Source: Cinclus cinclus (Eukaryota > Chordata > Aves > Passeriformes > Cinclidae). Taken from it: DNA of 64,000 nucleotides. Position 1 is the first letter of the stretch, and each line of letters opens with the position of its first letter. The notes beneath the pieces were generated by a model that did not search any database, was not told the DNA's origin, and saw only the letters and a list, made by a program, of their open reading frames with translations. The stretch lies in the NCBI RefSeq assembly GCF_963662255.1, contig NC_085072.1, positions 5,605,001 to 5,669,000 of the forward strand, in the 5' to 3' direction. A program made the translations under genes and the position numbers. Positions 1-11,520 of the stretch are shown here, piece after piece.

Positions 1-2379
1 GCTGGCCCAGGGCAGAGCGCAGCAGGGTCCGGCCCCCCTCCCGCTTCAGGGTGCTGCTAATCACCAGTCAAGAGCACCAGGGTGGAATATTCCCCTCTGC
101 AGCCTCACCCAGGCACCAAACAGGGCTTTCAGAACCTCTGTAATCTTAAATTGGATTAAACCTACATGGTCAGGATGAGATCTTCTCCTGATCCTGTTGC
201 TTGGGACCAGCCCCTGCTCAAAGGCAAAGACACATCCCAGTCTGCCGTGAGAAAACAGCGGGTCCAACCATAGCCCCAAACCCAATTTATTTTCCACCTT
301 GAGCCAAGCTGTTTCTCTGCTTTACATCTCAATTTTCTCATCTGACACCTGTGGAAAATCACCCGTTCCTGTAGCTAATAAGCCCCGCAGATGGAAGAGG
401 TTATTTTCGCAGGCAGCCCTCAGGGGAAGGGCAGTGTGTGTGTGTGTGTGTTTGTGTGTGTGTTTATGCACACATGGGTTAGTGCACTAAAACACTGCCA
501 GGGGAGAAATACAAACCAGTGCAAAACCCCAGGCTGGTGCTGAGGAGAAACCAGTTCATTGGTTTAACTCTTTCATCTCCACGCAGTCTCCTGCCCCCGC
601 TGATGTCCTTGAGAAGCCTTCTCTGGAGCCATTGGCTCATTCATCTTCCCCGCAGGTGTGATTTGCCCTTCCAGCTCTGCCCTCACCCTTCCCATCCATT
701 CTTTTCACAGGTGATTAACTCCCAGTCCCGAGTTTCATCTGCCACAGCAGCCTCCCCCTGGTGCTGTCCCGTTGGGTTTGGGCATTTCTCAGGTGTCTGT
801 GGGGATTTTGTCTGGCTCCTTCAGATGGGCTGAGTGGGAAGAAGCAGAACTGTGTGCTGGCTTCCAGCAGGAAAGGGGCAATCTCCTTTGCTCCTGGCTT
901 CTTCTCCGTGGCTTTCTATCTCTACCTTCTCCCACATTTCCTTACCTCCAGCTCACCTTCAGCCTTTTTTTTTGGCACAACCCCAGCTGCTCAGGCATCT
1001 CCAAGCCTTGTGAAGTGTTGACTCAACAGGATCCCACAGAAAACGAAGACAGGAGCACATCATAAACCAGAAAATGGGGATCCCATTGAGGGAATAGATC
1101 GCTGACGGGGCTCTGCCTCCCAGGGAGCTCCCCCAGCCCCTCTGCCCATGGCAGGATTTTAGCCTGCACCTGCACCATGGTGGATGAGCAGCCCCAAGGC
1201 TTCACTGGTGAGATACATGCACTGGAGTCCAGCCTGGATTTCCATTAAAGCTCTTCCAAACTGTCCCACGGGCAGATGGAGTAGCACAGGTAGAGGAGCA
1301 AATCCCAGGGCCTGAAGATACTCAGAGCTTCTATTTTTCTTCATATATCCCCAAAATGCTTTAAGAGACCCTGAGTGCTCTTTTTTTTGGTGCAAAATGA
1401 CCCTGAAGTAGAGGCTGCCAACAATCAGGTTCTAACCACAGTAACCACCACTGACACACAGAGCATTCCCAGCAGCCCAAACTGGGTGAACTGGTGCAGC
1501 CCCTTCCTTCCTGGGCTCTGCCTGCGTGCTCAGCATTTGGCACTGAGGTAGTTTCTCACACCTCAGTCAAATGCAGGCTGGGGCTGCTCTGGGGTTGTTG
1601 GAAAAAATCTCCTCAAATCCTGGTTTGGGATGTGGGACAGGAGAACTGAGGATGGGAAACTGTGGCTCACTGTAAAACTTCTCAGCTGGGGTCCTTTGAA
1701 AGTCCTGTTGCACATTCAGTCCTGGAGATTCTCTATCAACTCCTGCATCTTTATTTCAGCACAAATCAGCCTGGGATGGATCCAGGATCCTGGTCTGTCA
1801 GGAGCTCGGCAGCATCCATGAGCTTCAGGCTGACCAGTGGAGGTACAGATGGGGTGAGATGCTCTGAAATGCTCCTCAGAGGGGGAGCCTGACTCCAGGA
1901 GACACCCAGGACATGGAGAGAAGACTCTACAGCTTCAGAAAATATTTGATCAGGTGAATGTCAAGTGCCACAACCTGGACTGTGGATCTAACCCCTTCTT
2001 CCCACGGCTGGGTCAGTCACTGGGCCAGCCCCCACTGAACCCTTGGACCTGCCAGGCTGGCTGCCAAGAGCTCAGGGAAGGTGGATTGCTTCCAAATTCT
2101 CTTGGGGGAGGTCCAGGACACCCAGAGCTGCTGCAAGCCAGAGCTGGGCACGTGGCCCAGCGCAGAGGCAGGTGACAGCTCCTGCCGTGCTCAGAGCAGG
2201 GCAGGTGTGAGAGGGATGTGAGAGATGGAGAGGCCAGGGTAGGAACACAGGGAAGTGGCCTCGGTCACTATTTACAGCATCACTGCCTGGCCAGGGCAGG
2301 GATTGTCCTGCTCTGCTCTGCTCTGCTCCAGGGCAGCCTCACCTCCAGTCCTGGGACACTTCTGGGCAGCACAATCTAA
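1..2379. other. intergenic, no gene seen
   Basis: Apart from the TG run, unique GC-rich sequence with only short unconvincing frames. Confidence 0.6.
434..463. repeat. (TG)n microsatellite
   Basis: Short alternating TG run with one interruption. Confidence 0.9.
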
Positions 2380-2838
2380 AACAGATGTCAAGGCATTGGA
2401 GGGCATCCAGGGGAGGCCACGAGGATGGGAAAGGGTCTGGAGGGGCCTAATGAGGAGGTGCTGAGGGGGCTTGATCTGTTCAGACTGGAGAAGGAGATGA
2501 GGGAAGACCCCACTGGTGTCCTCTCAAGGGGCAGCAGAGGGACAGCTGTGGCCTCTGCTACCTGTGACAGGAGCCAGGGAAGGGCTGGAGCTGGGCCTGG
2601 GCAGGCTCAGGCTGGAGGTCAGGGAAAGGTTCTTCACCATCTGGGGGAAGCACTGCCCAGGCCCCCCAGGGAATGGGCAGAGCCCTGAGGCTGCCAGAGC
2701 TCCAGGAATGTTTGGACAGCATTTCCAGGGATGCACGGGGTGGGATTTTGTGTTGTCTTTTGCAGGGCAGAGGCTGGACTGGATGATCCTTGTGGGTCTT
2801 TCCCTTTCAGGACATTCTTTGGTTCTTCCATCCCAGGC
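2380..2838 (+). mobile_element. CR1 LINE 3' fragment
   Basis: Reads in order like the CR1 3' end: a 'bundle of ... GAGGCCACGAGGATG' start, 'CTGGAGAAGGAGATGAGGG', 'GGTTCTTCACCATCTGGGGG', then a tail around CTGGATGATCCTTGTGGGTC. Heavily diverged and 5'-truncated. Confidence 0.8.
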
Positions 2839-3054
2839 AAAGTGGGTGTCCTTTGCACCTCAGTGGGACTGGCATGCTCACAGCCACAGTGGCCATTGCA
2901 CAGCTGGACAGAGGTGGTTCCCAAGGTCACCAGGAGATCTGGGGACAGACACTGCTGGCACACTGGAACGGGCAAGTGGGATGCTGGGTTTGGGGGGCTG
3001 TGTTTGGGGGGCTGGCACTGATGGACAGGTGGCAGTTGGATGTGTTGCTAAGTG

Positions 3055-3450
3055 TGACACAGGCTGAGAGAGCAGGGAATGTTCAGCCTGGAGAGGAGAA
3101 GGTTGTATGGAGACCTCACAGCACATTCCAGAGTCTGAAGGGGTTACAAGGAAGCTGGAGAGGGACCCCTCATCAGGAACTGGAGGGACAGAGCATAGGA
3201 GAATGGGTTCAAACTGTCAGAGGACAGGAATACATGGATATTGGGAAGGAATGGTTCCCTGTGAGGAAAGGGCACAGGGTGCCCCCAGCAGCTGTGGCTG
3301 CCTCTGGATCCCTGGGAGTGTCCAAGGCCAGGTTGGACACTGGGGCTTGGAGCAAGCTGGGATAGTGGAAGGTGTCCCTGCCATGGCAGAGTTGGAGCAG
3401 GATGAGCTTTAAGGTCCTTTCCAATCCAAACCATTCCAGGATTCCATGAC
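3055..3450 (+). mobile_element. CR1 LINE 3' fragment
   Basis: Contains the CR1 landmarks TTCAGCCTGGAGAGGAGAAG, AAGGCCAGGTTGGACACTGG, GAAGGTGTCCCTGCCATGGC and the end CCAAACCATTCCAGGATTCC. Same strand as the preceding copy; the two may be separate insertions. Confidence 0.88.
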
Positions 3451-4699
3451 ACTGGCACAGGTGACCACCAGTGTGGCAGGGGCAGAGGGCATTCACTGAA
3501 GCTCAGCCAGGGGCTGGCAGCCCATGCTGAGGGGAGCTGGCTGGGACCCCCAGCTCAGCAGGGTCTGAGTGAGCCTCTGAACTGCCCAAAGAGAAGAGGG
3601 CTCCCCCTCCACAACCATGGGTGCCCACCCAGGGCAGGCTGCAGACATCCCTGGACAGCCAGGAAGCTGAACAGGGGGAATAGGCAGAAAAGAAGCAAAA
3701 TCCCACCCTGGGCTAATCCGGGTCCTGCTCCAGCCCCTCTTTCCTGGTAGATCTGCCTCCCCTCCTTCCTCTGAGCCACAGCATCGCTGTGAGAGCTCTG
3801 CTCACTTGATCTGGTGCTGCTGCCTGGGGAAGGACTCCCAAGGGCAGCAGACAGGGAAGGGCACACCATGCTCTGCTTGATTAGTTGGATTTGAGACCAG
3901 CTCCGAACCCTCCTCCAAGGCCAGTGGAGCAGGGCTGTGATCTTCCCAGGTGACTGGTTCCAGTTTTTCTTGGGATACCAAAGGGGAGATGATCCTGTCT
4001 CCGTGGCATCCACATTTTCCTCAGGGCCAGGGGTGCAGCCCTCCAGCAGTCCCCTTCCCCTCTGGCCACTGTTCCCACAGGGAAAGGAGCAGCAGCTGAG
4101 ATAATTTACCATTTAATGTGTCCAGATGGCTTAATTTAAACCAAATCAGAGGGGAGAGAAGCTGGTCTGAATGTCTCCAGGAGTTCAGCCTGTCCTCCTC
4201 CCTCTCCTTGTGCTGCTTTTCTCCAGCAGCAGGGAAGGTCCTGCAGGACCAAATCCAGCCCCAAAGTTCCTTAGGTCTTGTCATCCTTTCTCCTCCCCAG
4301 GCACCACTGTGCAGGAGGGAGGAAAAATATTTCCAGGTGTAGCAAAAATTCCAGCCTCCCCCAAAGCCTTTTGCACAGAGTTGTGGTCTAGAGAAGCCCC
4401 TGGGATCGTCACTTTGGGAGTCATGTTGACTGGTGACAGGTACTGGTGTGGTTGGAGGTGGTGGCACTGTCACCCAGCGGTGCAGGGTCAGAGCTGGCAG
4501 CAGTGGGGAGGGGCCAAGGTGGGCAGAAGCCTCAGAGGTGGGCACAGGGAGCAGAAGGATGCAGACCAAAGGGACTGTGGCTCCTGTGTTAAATCTGTCC
4601 TGCTCCTCAGGAACATCCCAATCTTGAATCCCTTCCTGAACTGCTCCAAGCTGTGCTGCCCACCCCTGTGCCCATCACACTGCCAGCTCTTACAGAACT

Positions 4700-4985
4700 A
4701 CAGAAAGGTGGGAAAGTTGGTCAGGCTTGGCAGAGCCCTCTGGGTTGGCCCAGTCCAACGCCACTGCCAAGGCAGGGTCACCTGGACACAGGAACACCCA
4801 GGTGGGTTTGCAAAGTCTCCAGGGAGAGAGGCTCCACAACTGCCTGGACAGTCTGTTCTGGTGCCCATCTCAAACTCTTCCCCTGTCTCAGGGCTTCTTC
4901 TGGCTCTTGCCTTCTACCCAGAACCAAATCCCACTCTGGCTTTATGCCCTTCCAGCCCCTCACATCATGGTATCCTGCCTAGACC
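4700..4985 (-). mobile_element. old CR1-like fragment
   Basis: The segment with GTCTCCAGGGAGAGAGGCTCC and ACAACTGCCTGGACAGTCTG resembles the inverted inner 3' UTR of CR1. Very diverged and lacking the usual 3' tail, so the call is weak. Confidence 0.4.
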
Positions 4986-5339
4986 AGAGCTTTCAGTGTT
5001 AAAAATCAGCATTCTCTTGGTCAGCAGGGATGGGGGAGGCAGATCTGAGCCCAGAGTATCCCCAGGGCACAGTGTGAAAGTGGAGGATGATCAAGGAAAG
5101 GTATGATCAAGAGTTCAGCACTGTGTTTTCCTACCCAGGAATTACCCCAGCACGGCCTCGCGTGCCCACAAGGAGAGCCAGGCAGCCAGCCCTGCTCCTG
5201 GCAGGCATCACAGGAGCCAACACAGCTCCTTTGGCTGCCAACCTCCACCATCCCCACCTGCACGAGGAAAACAACGCTGAGATGGGGGGGAAACACCTCC
5301 GACAGCTGTGCCGACCCCCCTAATTTCCAGAACAAACAC

Positions 5340-6030
5340 ACCAGGCTCTTCTCTGTCAAGAGAGGTTGATTTTCCTCTAATTACCCACATAACAAATCCA
5401 CCCTGGTTATGCAGAGCTTTCATAACAGGTTGCATGGCCGTAGGTGATTGCTTTAAAAAGCTCCCCACCCATGGAGCTGTGCTCGCCGAGCCTGTTCCCT
5501 CCGCAGTAATAAATGCTAATAATAAGGCTCAGCACCACGCAGCATTTTATGGCCTGTCTAATGCAGGAAGTCAAAGTTACTGAACACAATGGGCTCTTCT
5601 AGCCGCAAAAATGAGCAGAATCCAAGGAAAAAGCCGAAGCGGCAGAGCGAGCCAGCAGCCTTGCTTTGGGCTATCAAAGCTGAATCCGGGAGTTTAATGA
5701 CGCGCCCGAGGCTAGAAAGTGCATCGGTGGCAGGAGCCGGGGCTGGCGATCTGCTCCTCTCCCACCGTGCCCACGAGCGGATGGATGATCCGCATCCCCT
5801 CGCAGCAATTTTCTTCCCCATTAGAATAATCAGGCCGCCCGGCCCAGCCGATCTCGCCCGTTCCCAGCGCCCTGTGCCTGCCCGGGGTGTCGGGAGCTGC
5901 TCGGTGCCGGGGCAGCTGCTCCGCCGCGGGTCGGGGCTCCATCGGCGGCACCGACTGGCGGCCAGGATGCGCTGAGCCGAATTTCAATCAGGCCAGCCAA
6001 AACCCGTCCACCTGCATCTTCCACGGAGGA
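5340..6030. promoter_or_regulatory. candidate conserved non-coding element or enhancer
   Basis: Clusters of homeodomain-type cores (CTAATAATAAGG, TTAGAATAATCAGG, GAATTTCAATCAGGCC) alternate with CpG-rich sequence. A 128-codon frame at 5589-5975 has no recognisable domain. Conservation cannot be tested from one sequence. Confidence 0.3.
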
Positions 6031-7084
6031 AATCTGGAGGGAGACACCCGGAAAATGTTTCTTCCCTCGTCTTGGGAAGAGCCTGATCCCGTGGGGATGC
6101 GGCAGCAGGGGGGAGTTGAGGTGGGCAGGGTCGCAGCTGTGGTGGCAGTAGGGAGGGCAGCTCCGGAGATGATTTTGTCCCGCAGGCTGAAAACGTGGAG
6201 GGAAAAAACAGCATTGAAATGTGGGGAGACGAGCCAGGAGTAAAGGTAGGGGCTCACAAAGGAGGGGACTCGCTAAGAAAATTCACTTTTTTCTCCCTGC
6301 TGGTGCGGTTTTGAGGACGGGCACAAACCACGACCACCAGGGACAGGAGCCCTTCCCTGTACAGCAGCTCCCTGCCCACTGTGGAAGTTGAGGATCCCTT
6401 GTTGCACCTCCTTTAGGCTCAGCTGGCAGCAACGAGAGACTCGGGCGCCTCTGGAGCCATCCCGATTTCCCCCTCGCTGCGGGGCGGTTCCGGCTCTGCA
6501 GCACAGACAACGGGATTAGCATCGATCTGCCGGGAGCAGCATCCTGGGCACGGGCTGCGCCCACCGCCCCTCCCTGCCCGCATCTCCACCCGCAGCCAGC
6601 ACCAGAGGCTTCTGCACAGCGTCTTGGCCCCATTCTGCCCCCAAAGCTGTCCATCGGAGGGGACAAAAGCGGGTCCTGACCCAAATAAACCAGGAGCCAA
6701 ACAGGCGGAGCAGATCTAAGAGCTGAAGCTCGCTGTGCATCACCTCCCTCCCGCTTGGCGTTTTGGTTGCAGCTGTTTAGGACTACGGCCATACCCACCA
6801 GCAGCTGCTTTCTCGCACACGAGAGAGAGGAAAACATCCTTGTTTTAACTCCACGTGCCTCCCTGGCTCCAGTGACATCTGTGCAGTTTCAGAGGGAAAT
6901 GGGCAGAGGGGCTGAACATGAAAATAAGATAATTCCTACTGCAAGCTGCTTTTTGTGGTGGGGAGATCCCAGCAGCCCAAGGAGCTCCTGCATTGAAATT
7001 CCTTTTCCTGGGAGCTGGGTCCCTGCTGTGCTGTCTGGGGCTGACGAGGAGGGGAAGGAGCAGCACGGGCAAGGCTGTGTTTGG

Positions 7085-7205
7085 AATCACGGAATCCTGG
7101 AATGGTTTTGGAGGGAAGAGACCTAAAGTCCATCTTGTTCCAACCCCCTGCCATGGGCAGGGCCACTTTCCACTAGACCAGGTTGCTCCAAGCCTGGACA
7201 TTGCC
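7085..7205 (-). mobile_element. CR1 LINE 3' end
   Basis: Inverted CR1 tail: AATCACGGAATCCTGGAATG, then CCAACCCCCTGCCATGGGCA and AGACCAGGTTGCTCCAAGCC. Confidence 0.88.
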
Positions 7206-8383
7206 AGCAATTTCAAAGAGGTGCTGAGGAACAGAAGCCCTTGAACATTTTAAATGATGGATGTTCTCTGTCTGCTCTGCGGTGAACAGGGAGCCTTTAA
7301 AGTCGGGCTCCCTTTGATTAGACAATAGACTCAGGGAGAAAGAAGTGCTTCTCCTCCTCCTCCTTATCTATCATCTACGTTCCTCCATACCCATCCTGCC
7401 CCAAAAGGGCTAAATTTGGAAGCAAAAGCCCAAGAATTCCAAGCAAGGTGCAGTAGGGGCTGCCCGAGAGCACAGCAGCAGCCCCACAAACAGGAATTTC
7501 AATCCATGGTGTCGCCTGAGGGGTTTCAGCAGAGGATGGGGGACTCAAGGGGGTTCCTCACCATCTGTCCCAAAGTTACCCCTATAATTTTCTGGGTACA
7601 GGGGCTCTCATTCTGCTGCACAGAGCCAACACAACCCTGCCATCACAGCCATAGCCAAGACTAGAGAGGAGAACTTGCTCCTTCCCTGCTCCTCCTTAAT
7701 CTCTTCCAAAGTGCTGCTCCAGATGAGTTAAGAGCCCCAAGCTCTTAAAAGGCCATTTCTCCCCACAAATCCCAGCCCTGCCAAGCTCCTCAGCTCACCC
7801 TGGCTTTTCACATACCCGACTGGCTCCAAGGACACTTAAACCAGTGACGGGAATGTGACGTCCTTCTCTGAGAGGGACAACACTCAGGAAGCACCAAGAG
7901 CCCCCAGCTGCAGCTGACTCCCAATTATTCTGCTCCCAAACTGCTCTGTGGTATTTTTTGGAGTTGTTAACATCCCATTAAAAGTGCCCCATGTAGCAGA
8001 GCTGGCTGGCAGGGAGCAGGCAGGGAGCACGCCTGAGGGAATGGCAGCTCTCCCATTATGGTAAGTTTTCCAAAACCTACTGCTTGTGTCCCTAAATAGT
8101 TTCCTTCCATTAACAATGAGATGGTGTCAGCTGACTTTTTAAAATGAACAGCAGGAAACAACAAAAGAGCTGCAAGTGGCAGGGGTTGGAGGGGGTTGGG
8201 GTCTCCTGGAGAGGGGCTGGGGTGGGGGGGTTGCAGGGAAAGTGGAAGTGCATTCAAAGGGGGCCGTGCTGGGCTGACCCTGTGTGGAGCTGCTGCAGCC
8301 TGGCAGGGCTGCTTGGACATCATTGATCTTCCCTTTGCTGCCAGTTTGGGAGGAGATGGTGTCTCTTCCAGCTGGAAGCAGCC

Positions 8384-8522
8384 ATCCATCCCTGGAAGTG
8401 TCCAAGGTCAGGCTGGATGGGGCTTGGAACATCCTGGGCAAGTGGAAGGTGTCCCTGCCCGCGGCAGGGGGTGCAATGGGTTGAGCTTTAAGGTCCCTTC
8501 CAACCCAAAGTGTTCCATTATC
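8384..8522 (+). mobile_element. CR1 LINE 3' end
   Basis: AAGTGTCCAAGGTCAGGCTGG through GGTCCCTTCCAACCCAAAGTG and a short degenerate tail. Confidence 0.87.
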
Positions 8523-8702
8523 CATAGTGAAAGCTGCTCCTTGGACTTCTCCCCTCTTCCCCTGGCCATGTCTCCATGCTCAAGGCGGGGGGGGGGCTTT
8601 GTGCTCTATTGCAAAATTCTTCCCACCAGGGCTTAAATACATTGGGTGTATCATCTATTTCTGCCCACCCCTGTCCGGCCATCCCTGCTTCCCATCAGTG
8701 CT

Positions 8703-8762
8703 GGGAATCACAGAATCATTTAGGTTGGAAAATGCCTCTAAGAACATTGAGTCCAGCCTTTG
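8703..8762 (-). mobile_element. short CR1 3' tail
   Basis: AATCACAGAATCATTTAGGTTGG followed by AAAATGCCTCTAAGA: an inverted CR1 end of only about 60 bp, about 180 bp from an opposite copy. Confidence 0.7.
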
Positions 8763-9367
8763 AATGAAGCTGCAAAAATCTTCCTTTCTCCAGGAAGAGT
8801 CACAGACTCCCACAGAGAATTCATCCAGGTTACTGAAATAAAGTCAGTGGATAGCTGGAGTGCTACAGTTTGGTTTGGTTAGTTGTTTTCCCTTCAGGCT
8901 GTTCCACAGATACCATTTTCTGGGAGCAGGAAGCAAAGCTGGGGACTTGCTCACACTGGGAAAAAAAAACAAGGGCTGACAATGGAGCAGCCCGGGCAGG
9001 GATGAGAGGGAATTCATTTGCATGTGTTTCATGCAGCCTCAGACACGCAGAAAATGCGCCCCTGGTTACCACGGAGCTCCTGGCAAGCGTTAAGAGAATG
9101 CCCTTGGCACGTGGTCCCCAACCCAGGGAGAAGGGGACTCCCTGGGACACTCCTGCTGTGGTGACAGAATTCCCAGGGATTGGATCACACCTTACATCCC
9201 AGAGGAATGTTGACCCCAGCAGCACAGGGAGGGCTGGCCCTTTCCTGACCTCTGTCAAACCTTGGCCAAATCCATGATCCAAGAGCTGAACCACAACCCT
9301 CCAGCACCAAAGTGCCTCTGGTAGCACCCCCTTGACTCCATGGGGAACGACACAGTTTCCAAGACTA

Positions 9368-9410
9368 CAAAAAAAAAAAAAAAAACCAAAAAAACAAAAA
9401 AAACAAACTT
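9368..9410. repeat. A-rich tract
   Basis: Run of A with a few C, ending CAAAAAAAACAAAC. It could be the poly(A) end of a retrocopy, but nothing recognisable precedes it. Confidence 0.85.
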
Positions 9411-11496
9411 GGGCAGAAAAATGACTTTTTCCTCTTTTATTACTGAGAACAAGGAAAACAGCCCATTCTCTGAGCACGGCCTGGATCGGAACAAGTCTGC
9501 CTAAATTCTCTGTGAATGGAGATGAAATGCCACCGTGTCAGCTGTTTCCAATCCTGGAAAATAATCCGTTGGAAAGGAACTGTTTCAGGCATGCTGAGTG
9601 CAGGGCAGGGCTGGGGGAGCAGCTATTAGTGCCAGTGGAAGTGATTCTCAATTAAAAAAAGCTGATGACAACAGTTTTTAGATCAAAAGAAGCCTTTTCA
9701 CAGGACATTTTCCTTGCTTGGGCGGAAATGTTAATCAATCAGGTTGAGAGGTGCTGTAGCAAAAATCGTTTGGTTTGGGACAAGTTGGTGAGTTGAATTT
9801 GGCTCAGAGGACACGGGGTGTTAAACACCCATTGCTCTTCTAATGAAAACACCTGGGAGAGAGCGAGGAAGCTTCTCTGCAGATGGGATTTCAGGATTTT
9901 TCCTCAGGTAACGGATGGCAAAGCACAAAGTCTGCTTTGAAAATGGAGCAATTTGTTCAACCGCAGTTGCTCATGACTGGTTTGAAAAATCAAAATAACG
10001 AACTGTGCTGTGGACAACGTGGCCTTGAAGCGCCTGATTGCACCAGAGGTTTGGTGGCTCGTGTCTGTCTGCAGCCTTCCAGCTCTCCCTGGATCCCACC
10101 TGCCCTCACACCCAGCTCTAGGGCAGAGATCTCACCAGGAGACCTGGGGAGCCTTCTGCTCCCGGGAGCAGCTCATCCCCCCAGGATGGTCCATCCCTGC
10201 CCAGCAGTTGCACCATTTCCATGTCACCCATGGACTGCTCCTGCAGATGCAGCATTCCTGTGCAGCGAGGCAGTGCTGGGGCTGACCAAGAGCTGGTCTC
10301 TGCTTTGTCCTCGGTCTCATCCTGCTTTTCAACCTCCCTTGGGGCACCAAGTAGCCCAAACCAGTGAAACCAGGTCAAGTTTTCAAGGTTTCCACATGCT
10401 AGATCACCACGTGGAAAAATCCCACCATAGCAGGGGGAAAACAAGCAGCAGGAAATGCTGTGGCTCCAGCCTGGATCTCAGCAGCTCAAGGGTGTTTGGG
10501 AATATCATCCCTGGGCAAGATCCCAGTGCTGGAGCCACATGAGCAGAGATCAGCTCCAGGGTTCAGCATCTGACCCGTGTCCACATCCCCACCAAGGAGG
10601 GCCTCCAAGGCTGCCACCAGATAAGTCCCCAAGCCAATCATGCTGTGGTTATTGGGAAAACCAAGCAGTCTTCTCATTGCTGGCTCCCTCTGCCAAATCT
10701 TCTGCAGTGCCCCACTGGGAGCACTGGGTTTTCTCCCACTGACCAGTTTTGCCACCACAGCAGCAGCTGGGCTGAGTCCTGACCACAGTGCTGGGCATAG
10801 GCAGGAGAAGTTAGAGAAAAGTCCTGCAAGAATGAAGAGTTTTCTTTTTTTTCCCTCTGAATTTCCAAGGAAGATGCAGCAGGAGGCGGGTGGAAAAGGG
10901 GAGAGGTGCCAAGCTAGAAAATAGCAGACAATCCAACATTTTGGTCTCTTCTCCATGGGAGAGTCTCATCGTTGATGTCTCTATGTTGGTCAACAAGCAA
11001 ACCAAGACAGGACAGTCCTGTGGTGTGACCCTGAGCCACCACCTTCATCCTCATGTCCTCTGAGGGTGTTTCTGCTCCTGCACATCGGACTGGAGACAAA
11101 CCTGCCCCTGGAAAAGCCCTTTCAGAGATGCCTCGAGGCAGAAGATGACACAGATCCAACATGGGTGAGAGAATCTTCTGATTTAACTCATTTACTTCCT
11201 GGAGATGAGGGACAATTCCTGTTTCCACCATTCCAAACCCAACCTTGGCATCACATTGCCTCTTTTCTCCACAGCATAGAACCAAACCCAGCCCCCAAAA
11301 CCCACCAAAGGGTCATGGGGTGGCTCGAGCAGCACAGCCCACACTCAACCACCTTGACCAGCATTTCACATCCACGCCTCTGCTTCTGCCCCAACATCCC
11401 AGCGGGAAGGGATTGGGATTTCCAGCCACCACCCTGCTCCTGGAGCCATCCCACAATCCCATGGCCAGCCCCTGCTCCCGCTCTCTACCTGCTGCC

Positions 11497-11520
11497 TTTT
11501 TTTTTTTTTTCTTTTTTATT
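11497..11520. repeat. T-rich tract
   Basis: Homopolymer T interrupted by one C. Confidence 0.85.

Larger units (their letters stand above)
3451..7084. other. intergenic, with a possible conserved non-coding block
   Basis: The old CR1 scrap near 4.7-5.0 kb is annotated separately. The stretch 5340-6030 differs from its surroundings: AT-rich motifs with TAAT cores, then CpG-rich DNA. No frame in it resembles a known protein. Confidence 0.5.

Noticed and set aside
5589..5975. 128-codon plus-strand frame as a gene
   Set aside because: No recognisable domain, no splice or poly(A) context, and it lies in CpG-rich DNA where stops are rare.
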